A stretch of 64,000 nt of DNA from Brachypodius melanocephalos. Its lineage: Eukaryota > Chordata > Aves > Passeriformes > Pycnonotidae. A program made the translations under genes and the position numbers. Positions 11,229-25,070 of the stretch are shown here, in pieces. The stretch spans positions 8,291,836 to 8,355,835 of the forward strand of contig VZSR01003803.1 in NCBI GenBank assembly GCA_013398615.1, read 5' to 3'. The first letter of the stretch is position 1. Every line of letters begins with the position of its first letter. The notes under the pieces were generated by a model that was not told the origin of the DNA, made no database searches, and worked only from the letters and a program-made list of their open reading frames with translations.

Positions 11229-11876
11229 TCACTCAGTAAATCATTTTGAAGCATAATAGCTTTCTTTTAGATGAAAAATAATTTTTCTGTCAAAAACCTA
11301 TAGGCAATGAGGATTCACTACAAAGAAAGCAGTAATGGATTTGTGATTTCTGGTGTTTACCACTGCTTTGATTCATTATATACTAAATGCATGAGAGGCC
11401 TTGAAATAAGAGCCTTATAAATACAGGAACACTAGGAAGATCTCATGTCATGTATAGCTATTCCTTATAAAATTACACTAATTATTTTTATATATCCGTA
11501 GTGCATTATTCACCCTTTTGATCCAACAGAACTCTGTGTTTAGAGTCAGTGTGAATCCTCTGCAGTCCCTTATAGCTCAAAACCCCTTGGGGATCTCAGA
11601 CCAGGGTACAACTTACCTCACATTAACCATTCAGACATCAGATATCACACCTAAGAGGTTTGTGCAGGCTTTCTCAATTGCCAAGTATGTTCTAAGGACA
11701 CCTTGTCCTGGGTATCTCAGACAGAATCTTTGCAGTTGATAAATTACTTTCTAGGGGTGTCTCTCTCCCTGCATGGGCTACAGATGGAGTCTGTCAACTA
11801 GCCCAGACAAGTAGCTTAACTTTCATAAGGTCAAACTTAAGGAAAATCAATCCAGTCTTTGTGACTAGCAATCCAA
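11229..11876. other. Unassigned DNA
   Basis: No gene or repeat recognised. Confidence 0.55.
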
Positions 11877-11935
11877 TTTTTTTTTTTTGTTTTTTTTTTT
11901 TGTTTTTGTTTTTGTTTTTGTTTTTGTTTTTGTTT
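11877..11935. repeat. Poly(T)/(TTTTTG)n tract
   Basis: T12-G-T12 is followed by about five TTTTTG units. It lies 50 bases before a 26-base A run, so the two tracts are complementary. Confidence 0.92.
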
Positions 11936-11985
11936 ACTGGGTTACTTCATTCATTGTGAAGTTTTAGGTGGCAGTGAGGTCCATT

Positions 11986-12011
11986 AAAAAAAAAAAAAAA
12001 AAAAAAAAAAA
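11986..12011. repeat. Poly(A) tract (A26)
   Basis: Twenty-six consecutive A residues, the longest homopolymer in the window. No retroposed gene sequence is recognisable upstream. Confidence 0.95.
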
Positions 12012-15000
12012 GTCAAGCAATTTATTTTGCTTAGCCTTTTAATAGGAATGTTATCCAGTTCAGATTTTGGAGATCAACTAATTGCTTTTCAAGTCTGACA
12101 AAATATAGATCCTTAATATATGGAATCTCTTTTACTCCAGTTTATGTTGCTTTTTGTGTTTGGATGCATCATGCTCTTAATATTAGTGGTGCTTCTGAGA
12201 GGGTAAATGAGAGCATAATTAATTGTAATTTCAGTATGAAAGACATCCAAAATTATTTTGGTTTTACTCCTTATGCTTTGACACCTATTTCCTTATCCTC
12301 ACTCCTTACTGCTCTCCGGGCTGTCATTCTTATTTGAAGAAACTTATAATTTTTCTATTGTACCATAAAAAGGAGAAACGAAGAAGGTTGATAGAAAATA
12401 AGTTCACTGCTGTCTACCAAGGTTTACTTGGTTGTAGTAACTATGACCTCATATTCTTCTCCATGACCTTCCTGATGCCAAACTTGGTCCCACCTGGCAC
12501 TCCTGGTGTCGTCATGTCATCAGCATTGGCATTTATTGAAGGAGCACCTGGCAGTCAAAAGTTAGATTCCTCTGTCTGTGTGGCCTTGTTTTAAGTGAGA
12601 AAGGCATTGCCAATATTAATTTAATTTTCATCACTTTCTCAGCGATCATGAGTTGATTTGAACACATAGAAATGACAGATTGAAATGCTTGTTAAAAAGT
12701 TTTGTTGTTTCATACGCTTGCAGATATTTCATATAAGCATAATTTCCATGTGTCCATTAGTCAGAAAAAAATATGGTGAATAAACTTGTCAAGAATTGTT
12801 TGAATTTACCTTTTATTTATTAAAAATAAAAACCCAAAAACCAGCATATCACTAGGTTATAAATTACTATAATTTGATAACTCACTGTGGGGTTAGGTTT
12901 GGAAATGCTTCCCATTTCCATCGTTCTTATCCTTTTAAGAGTGTACTGTCTGTTTTCATTGTCATTTTGCCACACAATTTCCATTCTACATCACCTGAAT
13001 TTGCAAATAATGAACCAAATCATCTTACACTGTAAATGAGAGCTGCTCCACTGAAGTAGAAACATCATTTATAATTTTTAATAAGCATTTAAGAAGAGTT
13101 TATGGACTTAAAAGGCTGAAGTGTAGTCTTGGAGTTGACAAGGTGACTTAAAAAATCTGCTAGTTTTCTGTTTCAAGATGGTGCAGTGCATGATTTTGAT
13201 GTCATTAAATGATGGTGAAAGGGGATATTATGTATGGACGGTGGACACATCCAGCCATTGATGGGTACTGGGACATGACTCAGAACTAAACATTACAAAC
13301 TGTTGAATATTTATTACCAAATGGTCCTTTGGAAATCCTCGTGAGGCTGTCTCACAGCAGTGGTCACTCTCATCAAAATGAATTATTAATGATTCACCTG
13401 CTAGAAAACCTGCATGACTGATAGCCTTGTGAAGCTTTTCTTTGGGAGGAAAAACAGCCACAAATTACGGTCATAGGAAGAAGTACAGGGGACCCTAATC
13501 AAGGGAAAAAAAAAACAAACCCTGTACTGATTATCTTGCATAATGTAGCATACAATAAAATGTTGAACTAGATGGCTATTTGCTACTGCAGATGCTCAGA
13601 GGATGTTTACTCTTAAAAAAACACTTCTTCACCTGACCTGAAGCCTGAGAAGATCCAGATCTAATTCATGTTTCAGTCATGTCCCAGTTCATAATCTAAA
13701 TTTCTGCCTATGGCACCAGCAGGGCTGGTTTCTGTTTGCTTTCTCAGAGAATGCTCAGCATAGTTGGATTCCAGAAAGAACAAAGCTGGGAACATCCTCT
13801 CCCTTACTTGGTCAGCTTTCATTTAGACACACATGGAAAAAGTGTGTCTGATGTGAGTTAGCTGTTCTGGTCCTTGAACACATGCATCCCATGGATGTGT
13901 GTTCCCTAATGGCCACAGAGAGGTGAAGTCTAAGCAAAGCAAGTGCTTTTGCCTTTTTTCTTTTTTTTCCGCCTTAAGCTCAAATCATTCCACTTTACAT
14001 GGGATCGATGCACATTCATTTGGCACAGAAGACAGAATGAATGTGATTATAATGTTTGATGGATTCATCTGGGAGACAAAAATGACCAGGTGCTCCACTT
14101 TGTGAATACTTTAATATTCAGTATTGATTAGATTAATGAAGGGCCTCCAGGTCTCTGTTTTCCTTCCCAAAGGCTTTACATACCAGGCTCTAGAGTGAAG
14201 TTCAAGCTTCCAGTTTATAAATGAAAAAAAGAAACCACTTTAACCATGTGGAATGTGATGACATCTGCTTCAGCCTTCTGAAATCAAAAGTCTTGTGAAT
14301 GACACATGCTGTCATTCCAACTATTTCCAGCTAATTACTCATATGCTAAATGGAATGAAGTATCTTTATTTTATCTATTCTAAAGAATAAAAATGAATTA
14401 AGTACACGAGAGAGCCCAGAAATAAATGTGAATCCCAACTGAAGACAAGGTCCTGCTGCCAGATGAAGATGTAGCCCTTGCAATTGTAGGTGGGATTAAG
14501 GACACCCTGCTGTTTCCAGTGTTGGCTGTGATCTAGGTGATGAATCAATTGGCTCCCCCAGCACTCAGATGACTAACTCACAGGACAAGTTCTCTCTGAG
14601 CTCAGGGGTAGACAAAACACCTTAAACTGTGCTGTCACTAGACACTTAGCTTTAAAATTAAGCACAGCAATAAGCAGAACCAGGCTTTTGTTGATCCACT
14701 CCAATTTGAACTTTGTCAAAAGGAGAGAAGGGACAGTCTTTTGTATTTATTTATATTTTTTCCCTCGTCTTTTTAAATATTACAGAATTTAATTTATAGA
14801 AATTCCCCTGAAGGCTGCTTTCTGATCATCCATCATGTTTTTAAGGTGCTCTTAGCTGAGACCTCAAGAAAAAGAGTCACAAAGAAAATATATCTGACAT
14901 GACATGGAAAGCTCTAATGATGTTGTAACCCACAGTCGTCCTTTCCTGGACAAGACAGAAAAAATTATTTTACTAAAATTTATTTTTCAAATGTAAATTT

Positions 15001-18000
15001 TATCTTTAAAAGCTAGCAGATAGACAACTGAATGGAAAAGAATAACATCCTTAAATGTTTTGTTTATACGCAGGGAAACAGTAACATGCAGCTTGAGACC
15101 TGAAACAATTGACTGCAACGATACAAAACAACCACAAGGTGGAGAGAGACAGAGAAGAATGGCAGAGATGAGTCTTGATATAAAAGCAAATTTAAAATTA
15201 TACAGCATTCCCACTGGATTTTTCTTCTGAAGGAGAAGGCATTGGCTTAGTCAACAATTGTTACATGATGGTTATTGATTTGAATGGATGATTTTGTTTT
15301 AAGGCCAACCTCTGTCAAAAACAAATGCATGGTCTGCTTAAAGAAACTGCTCTGAGCAAGCAATGGCAGCTAGAAATATGCTAACAGGCAGATTTAGCTG
15401 AAGAAATGATTAATGGAGACTGCAAAGACCTTGTAAGAAAATAACTTTTAGTTTTAGAAATACAACAGTTCTTCAAAGAACACACCAAGAGCCTGTCCTT
15501 TACTCTTCACTGTATTTATTTTCTCTTTCTCACATTTTTTCAGCACAGAAAATATGTCAGAGGCCTTTTATTATTAGAGAAAGACCAAAAGGTACAAGTT
15601 GTGTAGCTGACTCAGGAAAATCTAGATCTTCCTTCATTCTGGGAGTCTCAAATTCTGTGTGAAAAATAATTATCATTAAAGTGCAAAGATGTTTTAATAC
15701 GAGTACACCAAAGAATTTTCTGTATTGAGTCCTAATGAAGAAATAAAAGTGCCTAGGGAATTGATTCAAATCCTCCAAAGAGTATGCTTTTCTTGTTGCA
15801 TATTTGTATATAATTTTCCAGATTTCTGTTATGACAATTAATTTGGGATGTTGGATATGTAAAGTCATGTGTGTTTATTGCTTTGCAGCACGCTGTGTAT
15901 TCAGATGCCAAAAGGCATGTATTATTCAATTCATGCAGAGCATGAATGGTCTAAGTAAAAGCAGAATAATATAACCTCTATATTAACAAAATAGTTAGCA
16001 GATCCATGATCTACGTGAATTTTAATTTCTAACACATATAAGCTTGTATCTTCAAGCAATTATCTTCCCAGAGACAGTTGCTATCTCATTTAAAAAAACC
16101 TATTTTGTGACTTTGATTCCTGTAGGAATAAGGATCATATATGATCATGCTGTTTCAGTATGTGTAGGAGTTAAGTCTGTAAGTTCTCAGCAATTATCAA
16201 TCTCATTGTCAATTTTAGATATAAGAACATTCAAATCTGTTGATACCTACAAACCTCATGAAAATGGGGACCCAAATAAATGAGTTTCCATGGAAAGAAA
16301 TTATCTGGCATGAGCACTTGCCATGCAAGACATTAGAGAATCAATATGGGACGGCTCTATTACAAAGGACCTAGCTTTAGAGAAAAATTCAGGTTGACCT
16401 CACAGCTTATTAAAAGAAAGAACCTATTCTTCAGTCGAGGTTCTTCTGTCATGTGCAATCTTTACTGAAAAAAAAAAAAAAAAAAGACAAGAGACTTCTA
16501 CTTTTCAGTACTCCTGAAATTTTATAAAGCCATTGCTTCCCTCTCTGCCCCATCATTTCCTGATGCCTAAGAAAATGTGGATTCTAGTGGAATCTTTAAT
16601 TTCATTCATTTATAAATGGAGTCAGCCAGAAGGTACAGGTTCATTGAATGCACGGCTTCCTTAGTTGATGACAGAACTTTTTGTTTAGTGCATGAGTTTG
16701 GTTTTCAGTGCATATCACTTTGTCAGGCTATTTAAGTAGAAACTACCACTTAAGAAGATTTTATCAAAACTATAGTAAAACTGTCACAGATTTTGTAAAA
16801 GCAGTAAAAGCAGATAGAATCAGCAAAATGCAACAAGCAGCTCACAGATCAGCTAGGAAGAGAGGATATTCCAAAGAGTATTTTAACGTTGAAGAAAAGG
16901 AATATGCAAAACATCCTAAACATCATCAGATCTCATCTTTACACGATCTATAGAAGGACAGCTATGCCTGTATCCTGCATTGACTTTGTTATCCTTCCTA
17001 CTAAGAAGCTCTTTATCAGCCATTGTTGCCATAATAATTCCTTCCAATATTTTTCCTGCATCTGAAACTCAGAAGAATGGTTAGATCCTTGGAGGGACCC
17101 AGACCTTAGATGATCTTTTTCCTCATAAGAAACTCACTTTCAATTACTTGCTTACTTTAAGAATAAGAACTTAATTGTTATTTATATCTGGCAATATTAT
17201 TAAAGAAATTTTAAAAAATGTTCATGAACCCAGTTATTCTGAGACTAAGATTTTTTTCATTTTTTCTGGACAGTATTTATTATTTGAGGAGTGCTGTCTA
17301 TGTTTCATTGAATTGCGTCTTTTAGAAATACAAAAAAAAAGATTCTATCATCTTTTCAGCTGACCCTCTGACAAGTGGATTGTCAGTGAATTTCACTCAC
17401 TCCCCTTCAGATCACTTTATACATCTCAAGTTCACAAGTTAGACAGTCTTTGATACTCAGTACAGTGATCATTATTTATAATTGCCAGTCCATGTAATGT
17501 TCGTGGAATGTCTTTCTCTGTCTAATCACATGCTGCTTGGTATCTGCTTCTACCCAAAAGATTTACACAATCATTCCTTTAAAAACATAGCAATATTTGA
17601 GCAAAGGGGGAATAATGAAAATTTTAGGACAGATATTTCCACACGTTTCAGTACCTCTCTCCTTTCTTTTCTCTGCTGATTTCCAGGACCTTCCCATCAC
17701 TCCTCTGACCTCTTTCCTTCCCTCTCCTATGTGTGCAAAGAACTGTCAGGAAAACTACCTGTGGCCTAAACTTTTAAGATCTTACCTTGTCCCAGAAGGC
17801 AAGCCTGGTCTGCCCCAGGAAGAGGAGATGCTGTTGTTACAGATGTTTCCCTACATCCATCTGAATTAGCTCTACACACCTCTTTACAGGGCAGAACTCA
17901 AGGGAGAAGACAAGAAGCAAAGTCCTCTCAAATATGAGGGGCAAGCACAAACCAGGTGAATAAACAGACTTTCATGTTGCTAAAAAATATTCTGCTCTTC

Positions 18001-18010
18001 ACATTATTGT
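12012..18010. other. Unassigned AT-rich DNA
   Basis: Six kilobases with no gene or transposon that I recognise. It holds an 18-base A run (16468-16485). Open frames near 12334, 13228, 15557 and 16708 have no recognisable family or splice context. Confidence 0.5.
16468..16485. repeat. Poly(A) tract (A18)
   Basis: Eighteen consecutive A residues. Confidence 0.93.
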
Positions 18011-18086
18011 CAGAGAAAAAAGACAGAAGGAAGTGGACAGGGAAGAAAGAGAGAGAGAGAACAAGAAAAAGACAAAGACAAAGGAC
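18011..18086. repeat. Purine-rich (GA/A) tract
   Basis: A nearly pure purine stretch including (GA)n at about 18049-18060 and degenerate GACAAA units after it. Confidence 0.8.
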
Positions 18087-21000
18087 TGATAACATTTTTT
18101 TGTGTTTTATTTTCTGTAACAATCTATTCTGGGCCCAGCACCAAACCAAGTACTGACAGAACAAAATTTGCTAAAAAAAAAGTGAGAGCTAGTAACTAAG
18201 AAAAAATCCCAGTATGCTTGGTCTATGTAAGTTTAGGCTTAGCCTTTTTGTTGTAGGGATTGACTCTTAAAAATGTCATGGACTTGTGAAATATTTCCCT
18301 ATATGACAGATTACTGTTTTTCATATAAACCAGATGCCTTTTTCCTAAACAAATGCAAATAAACTTTAATGTCTACAGATGTGCTTTCATTCACTGCCCT
18401 TCCCAAATCAGGTTTCAAATAAACATTCTTTTTCCCAAGAGTTAAAATGTAAAGAGTTACTACTTAATCTCAAGTTCAACATGGTGTATATCCTAGGTGT
18501 ATTTATGTTTAATCATTCACATTTGGAAGTATTTATTGTACCTTTTATTTGTGTATTATATGTGTCCATCTCATTATACCCTTGGCATCTGATCCACAGA
18601 AACTCTAAATCGTGTTCTGCTCTAGAAACAGAGCAAGAGGTTTTGTACCACAGAGGAGATATGGTGCAGAAAAACAATTGTGTATAATCACTTGCAGGTA
18701 TATAAATGCATTGCTAGAGCATTTTTTATATATTCAGCACATTTTGAAACTAGCTAGCTTGTGTCCTGGCAGCAAGGAGCTGCTGCAGCAACAGCAGATC
18801 AAAGCAGGTTTCAGATGATTTCAAGAGGTAACACAGATTATTTCACTCTGGTGTTTCAGTGGCTGCATCTGACTATCTAGTCCTATGATTCTGTAAATCT
18901 ACTTCATGAATTTTTTGCCCTTTACCCTATTTTAGAGCACATATGTTCAGGATTTAATGTTTGAGGCTGCTTAAATGAGGCTGTGAAAATTACAACAAAA
19001 ATGAAGCAGATTAGATTTTATTATTATAATTTTAGTCATTTGAGAATGAAAACAATCACGTGGACTGTGTATTTGCATCTCTTTTTCCCATCATGAAAGA
19101 CTGGAATTGCAACAGGATTAAAGGTAGGCTGTGATAGATTCTGTCTTTTTTTTAATAATTTTCTGATGCAAAGATAAACAATAATTGAACTGACATTTCA
19201 GGAAGAGGTTATTAAGGTATTTGTTAATCTGGATAGCAGGAAAATTCAATTTCCACTGGCCTTTCTCTTGTGTAGCCTTTACAGTCATTCAAGTCTATAA
19301 AGAAGAAATTATAGAGCAATTTGGGAATTCAGCAGCAATAGCCCAGCAGAACTGGATGATATTTACCAAAGAGATCAGAAGAAATGCAGTGAAACTGGCA
19401 CTAACACAATATAACCTTGTAGATCAGAAATACTCCTAGCCGTAGAAAGGTCTTTTTAAGCTATCTCTTTTCTAGGAAGGACAGTCCATTGAGGATGGAG
19501 AAGCAGAACTTGGCCATTTCAGTGTTGTAGTTTTCTTGTCTCTGTAGTTACTGTGTGTTGCATTTAAAAAGCTCATGTTCCAGCTGCTGCTTCAATCCAT
19601 GCTCTTTAATGTTTTCTTTAAATTTGGAGCAAAATCCAAACCAGTTAATCAGATACAATTGAACACTGAAGTGAAAAACACAAGACTCTAGCTGTCTTCC
19701 TGGGTCAGGTATCTGTAATTATATAAAATTTGATAATTGGATATGCAAGTGGAGGTCAGTGCATTGGATGGATTTACTCCTTTGCTCTGAACAATGTGTA
19801 GACCTATGAAAAATGTGTAACTGAAGTCCCAACAGTATTTTGCAAAAGGTGCACAGATTTAATGGTAAGTGCATGGCCACGATAGCAGGAACACACAGAA
19901 AGGCTATTCCACATTCCTGATTGATGGTTTATGGAGGTTTATCTGACTGTGTTTCTGAAAGTGCCTCTGGAAAAGCTGGAGTGTCCCAGAGAGGAGCAGG
20001 CCAACCTGCTCTAGGTACATCATATCCTGCTCCATAAAGGCAGGATACTCTCTGGTATCACCAGGGAAAACACTGAGTTTGGGATTCGCCTTTTTTATTG
20101 ACCTTTTTCAGTTTTCATATGATTTCAGTGGCAAGTAGTTGGTCATGTTGAGTGAATGAAATTCTTCAAGTTGTACTAAATTTTGAATTTCTGCTACAAC
20201 TTGTGAAGCACTTCTACTCCTAATTAGCATCATTGTTGGCACAGCTCATCAATGGAGAAGCCAGAGAGCTGGTTCATATAGGAGACTGCTCTGACAGAGT
20301 TTATGTCCTTAATTTTAACCACCATAATTTTAACCCTATATATAAGTTAACACCTAAACAAGGAGAAGTTTCCTGGATCAGAGGAAAATTACTATTAGCC
20401 TGAAGAACCTGGAAAACTTAGAGATTTCAGAGGTTGCTCTTTCAAAAAAGAACTATATTTACACCCTATAAGCCATATATATACATGCAGAAAAACTTAA
20501 ACATCATGTCTATGATCTTTTTCTTTTAATTATTATTAGCAATTAGGTTGGATACAGACCTTAAAACCTCTGCTTTCTTGACTGTAATGGTGTCCAGCTT
20601 ATTTTCTTAAAATCAGTATTCACATTCCAAAAACCATCTGATTCATACTGCCACTACTTATGGAACTTGTAAAGGGAATTTCTTTCTCCACCTCCTCACC
20701 ATTTAGACAACACAGCATGGCACTGTGCATTACATTTTGTGGTTGCTACTGATCTACTCAGACATTCCTGTGTCTGCCATTGCTGTGTAAACTAAGGGCA
20801 GAATTGAAGTTTCTGGTCTTTTATTTATAATTTTGTTTGCCCTGTCAAAGATAAGATTTAAAAATGTAATTTTTTTTTTGTTCTATTCAGCAAGTTTGTT
20901 CAGCAAGAATGTGTGAGTGCAGGTATTATCTGATTAAATTCTAAAAACTTTCAAAAAAATTTGATATTGAGAAGTCTATATTAAAGATAGTCTACGACCT

Positions 21001-21551
21001 CTAAGCTCATCTAAATCCTATATTGTCTGGGAAGAAATATGTCTACAATTACAGCCACAATTTTAACCATATTAATTCTAAACTGGAAATCTCATGCCAA
21101 GTAATTCTGATTCTTAACACTAAATTCTAGTTTAAATCTAATTCAGACTTTTCTGATTCATCCATTCTATCATAACCTCTAGAAAGTGAAGAAACAACAA
21201 ACATTAGAGGATTAATATTGAAAGCCTATTAAGAAAGCTGGCTCACACTTAAAAAACAATTTAGTGTTTCATAACTGGGATTGGATTTAGCGATATTTGC
21301 CATTGGGAATGAGCTTTTGCTTCTACAAATCTAATTCCAAATACAAAAGATGCATCTCTTTTTATCTCAAATGCAAATAAATTGCACAATTTAGTCTCTG
21401 AATTTAATGAAAAAGATGTTTTGATGTCTTAATCATAATTACATTCCAGAACTCCAAACAGAGCTTTACATGTGCAACTTTGTGCAGAACTTGACTCAGA
21501 GACTGATTCAGATTTGTTTCTGGTCATCAGCTATTTTTTCATGGAAGAAGA
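18087..21551. other. Unassigned AT-rich DNA
   Basis: No gene recognised. The stretch 18740-18895, ending in 'cctatgattctgta', might be a decayed CR1 tail, and 19990-20040 has a faint CR1-like phrase. Neither is strong enough to annotate firmly. Confidence 0.5.
18740..18895 (+). mobile_element. Possible decayed CR1 tail
   Basis: It ends in CCTATGATTCTG, similar to the CR1 terminal repeat, after 'gatttcaagaggtaac'. Little else matches. Confidence 0.28.
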
Positions 21552-21583
21552 TTGTTTGTTTGTTTGTTTGTTTGTTTGTTTAT
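21552..21583. repeat. (TTTG)n microsatellite
   Basis: About seven TTTG units, nearly perfect. Confidence 0.92.
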
Positions 21584-24500
21584 TTTGCTGCAGTGTGAAA
21601 CTCAACCAACATTACACTTGGTGTGGGGTCAAGTCACTTGAACCTGAAACTTCCTCTGGCTCTCTTCATATCAGTCTTTCATTTTTTGAGCTTGCCCTTC
21701 CTCCAGATGGAACAATTTTGGAAATAAAAGGTACTTAGAGCTACAAATGCCTAGCTAGAAACAGAGATTAGTAACTAGTTCACAGTTTTTCTAAAACATT
21801 TGTGCTGCTGTAACCCCATGACCTCCCACATACAATTAATCCCCTAGGGCTTTTGAGTAGAGTCTGTATCAGTAAGGTTAAAGCTTTTCTCAGGCACCAA
21901 GGAGAGCCCTAGATATGCCGTAGGAAAGCAACCAGGTAATCACTATTTCTGGTAATTCTGTCCAGAGCTTTGTCTAAAAACAAATTCCTGGGGATAAAAT
22001 CTTGGGGGTTTGCAGAGCTTTTTGTTGATTTCAATTTATGGTTTTGTCTTTTTTTTTTTATTCTTCTCTGATTCTATTTAATTTGAACCTAACTCTGCAG
22101 AACCATTCATGGAGACTGCTCATTTCTACCTGCAAACATTGGCCATTAGGACTTTAGTGAGAGTTTCACTCATTCTTTATCATTTCTTTCCTACATTCTA
22201 TGAACTATACTGGGTTCAAGACAAAGGAAAATTAGTCCTTGTATGATTTATGCTTGCACAGGGACAGATTGTCCTCTGGTGTAGCTCTATGGTTACTGAC
22301 AGAGACATGCCAATTTAGCCTGCTGAGGATGTGACTTCCTGCAGTCAGCACGGAGGTAGCTGTAAGCAAGATGACTTCTAGGAAGAATTGTAAGCATTCA
22401 TCATTTAAGAATGTCTTTGTGAGATTAAAACAGGAAGAATGTATCATTTTAATGTTTATGTTTTCTTCAGTCTCTAATATCTGTACTTCTCAAGATTGTC
22501 TCTCTGCATATAAACACATATCCATGCATACATATCCAAATACACTTATAAACAAATATCATGTCTGCAGTGATCTAAAAATACTGACATGAGTGACAAC
22601 CCCAGAGGGAAAATAACAAAGAGACTGAAGAAGTCTGTATCCTGAATCACTATATAATCTCATTATAGCAAAATAGAAAACACTGAAGGAGAATTCTCTC
22701 TGGAGAATAGCAGCGGAGTAGGCAATGGGCAGGTTATACAATAAGTTTTTAGCTTCTTTAATGTGCTACACTGTTTTAGCATCAACACACTACTTTTCTT
22801 GTGTGTGTTCTCAAGCAAATGATTATTTAAATAATCTATTTAAAAAATAACAACAAATGTTGCAAACGATTGTGGAACAATGACACAAAGAAACTCATAA
22901 TTTTATGTTTCCTTTCACAAATGTAAGAAAAACAAGATGACCTTAGAAACCTAGTTTTTTTCCAAATTTTGATTTTAGTTTTTCTTTTTTTATTTATGCA
23001 AGTAATATACACTATAGGTGGAGAGAAGACAAAGCAATTAATCGGAGAACTGTCTGATGGCAAAGAAAGATCAATCACTAGAGAAAGAAAGGTACAAGAA
23101 AGAAAAAGAGTTTGATGAAGAGAGGCCATTTCTTCATCCTTTTCTTTTTATTCTCAATATGAAACAGAAAAAGGAATATTTTTTCTTTAAAGTTTAAAGG
23201 AATCACTTAGCAACCAAAGGGTATAATGAAAGAAAGTCTCAAAGTAAATTATATTCATTATAAAGTGTTAAACAGTCACTCTCTTGCCTGGTAAAGAAAA
23301 AAAAAATTGTAATTCTTTGAGGTATATATGCAAAATCCCATGCTCAGATTAAAACTCAGGACCATGTGCAAAAGCATTTAATCATTTTAAGCAAGTTTGG
23401 TGGGCATATGTCCCATTCACAAAAGGCACACAATAGATGGCATCCCTCGGTGCTTCCTGCTCTGCTAAGAATGAGAACAGATTGAATGCAGATGAAGATC
23501 AAACCAGCCTCACATCTCTAGAAGTGGTGGTTGAAGGTTAGAAAATGTAGACAGAGAAGTGCAGGAGAGCAACAAAGCTGTTGTACGTGCTGCCAGGCAA
23601 AGGTTTTATGAGCTCGGCGTGAGACTTATTGGTATTTACTTCACAAGCAGAGCTGTGAATTGCAAAACAAAGCATGCCCCAGAGATGCTCTGGAGGAAAA
23701 CTTTCAAACTTGAGTATGACTGGAAAAGAAAAAGAAGAATGATTCAATAAGGAAGGCACTAAGTTTGATATACCTGATCACAGTTTTGTGCTCAGTCACA
23801 GTCTTTTTGCTTCATCAGGTCAAATATAAGGTTTAGATTCTTGAGACAGATATGTTTATGTACAAAAATATGGAGTCTGCATATAAAATTTGCAGTATCC
23901 ACATTTCTCTTACAGGATGTGCATAATGCTGCCTAAACCCTTAGAACAAGTTCTGCATGCCTTTGTAGCATCAAATTTTCAAAACTTTTGCCCAGTTGGC
24001 CTTCATATGCATAAATACTAACAATTATCACAGCTACACTTCTTGTCTTCTTCCTCCTCTACCCCCACCTACTCCACCACTGTAGGACATGTCACCTTCA
24101 TTGTCTCCCTGGAGGTCAGAAGTCCAATTCCAAGCTTCTTCCCTTCATGAAGGGATGTTCTGACCCTCAGCTGAATGCCTTAGCTAACAGCCTTCTTATT
24201 ACACCAGCGGAAAGCCAACATTTATTATGCAGATGATTCCAGAAGTTAAAACACTTGTTTTGAAAAGGAGATTGAGGGAAGATATGCAATTCTGGATGTG
24301 AGACAGGTAGACTTGGGGTTAATCTTTCCCTTTGCCTGCTGACTCCTTTCCATATTTCACACACTTCCTTAGAACCAGATAAAAACTTAAAATACATAAC
24401 ATTCATACAGTGAGCTTAATCACCTCTGGAAGTATCACTGAGACCCCATCACGCCTGCAATTCAGTTTTATCGCGTTTTCTCTCTAAGGGCCTTCAAACC

Positions 24501-25046
24501 TTACGTCTCTTATATATTTTTCCTCTGCTGTAGCCAGTAAAAATGCTAGCGGTAAAACCAAATTTTAAAAACATAGGGTTTTTTCCACCATAGTTTGGTG
24601 GTTTGCTTTCTTTTGTTTTCTTTCCAGTAGTTCTACTGCTGAGATCCATGGAAAAATACCTATTGCTATTTATTATATGAATTAGTGGATTAACATCCTT
24701 TTCTGTCTCACTCACTTAATGAAATTTCTGTGCATCTATGCATCACCAAGAATTTTTCTTATCTCAATTGACAGTGATTGCCTTCGTGAATTTCTGAAAT
24801 CTTCAAAGCAATGAACACCTTGAAATGACCATGACAAAGGAACGCATCAATCCAGTTTTTACACACGACTTTCCTGGTAATGTCATTCCTGGTAATGACA
24901 CAGGCCACGACTTTCTGTGACAACTGTACATGAACTAAAGTTAAATTTAGGGCTAATCAGTTGTGGAATTATAATCCAGAGTAATCCATGTGCATGTGTT
25001 CTATCTCTAGCATCACAAATTTTGCATGTTAAACTGATGCTATCTA
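21584..25046. other. Unassigned AT-rich DNA
   Basis: No gene or repeat family recognised. A small duplication of CCTGGTAATG with inverted arms TGTCATT/AATGACA lies at 24870-24900. Confidence 0.5.
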
Positions 25047-25070
25047 CAGCTTTCTCACAGGAGAAAGCTG
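25047..25070. other. Perfect hairpin at a CR1 5' junction
   Basis: Ten-base arms CAGCTTTCTC (25047-25056) and GAGAAAGCTG (25061-25070) surround an ACAG loop. Recognisable CR1 sequence begins at the right arm's edge. Confidence 0.85.

Noticed and set aside
11936..12011. Processed pseudogene ending in A26
   Set aside because: Only 50 bases of non-repetitive sequence precede the A run and they match nothing recognisable.
15557..15868. 103-codon minus-strand frame
   Set aside because: No recognisable motif. Length is within chance expectation for 64 kb of six-frame sequence.
18353..18360. Octamer ATGCAAAT (also at 21371 and 27629)
   Set aside because: Three hits of an 8-mer in 64 kb of AT-rich DNA are about what chance gives.
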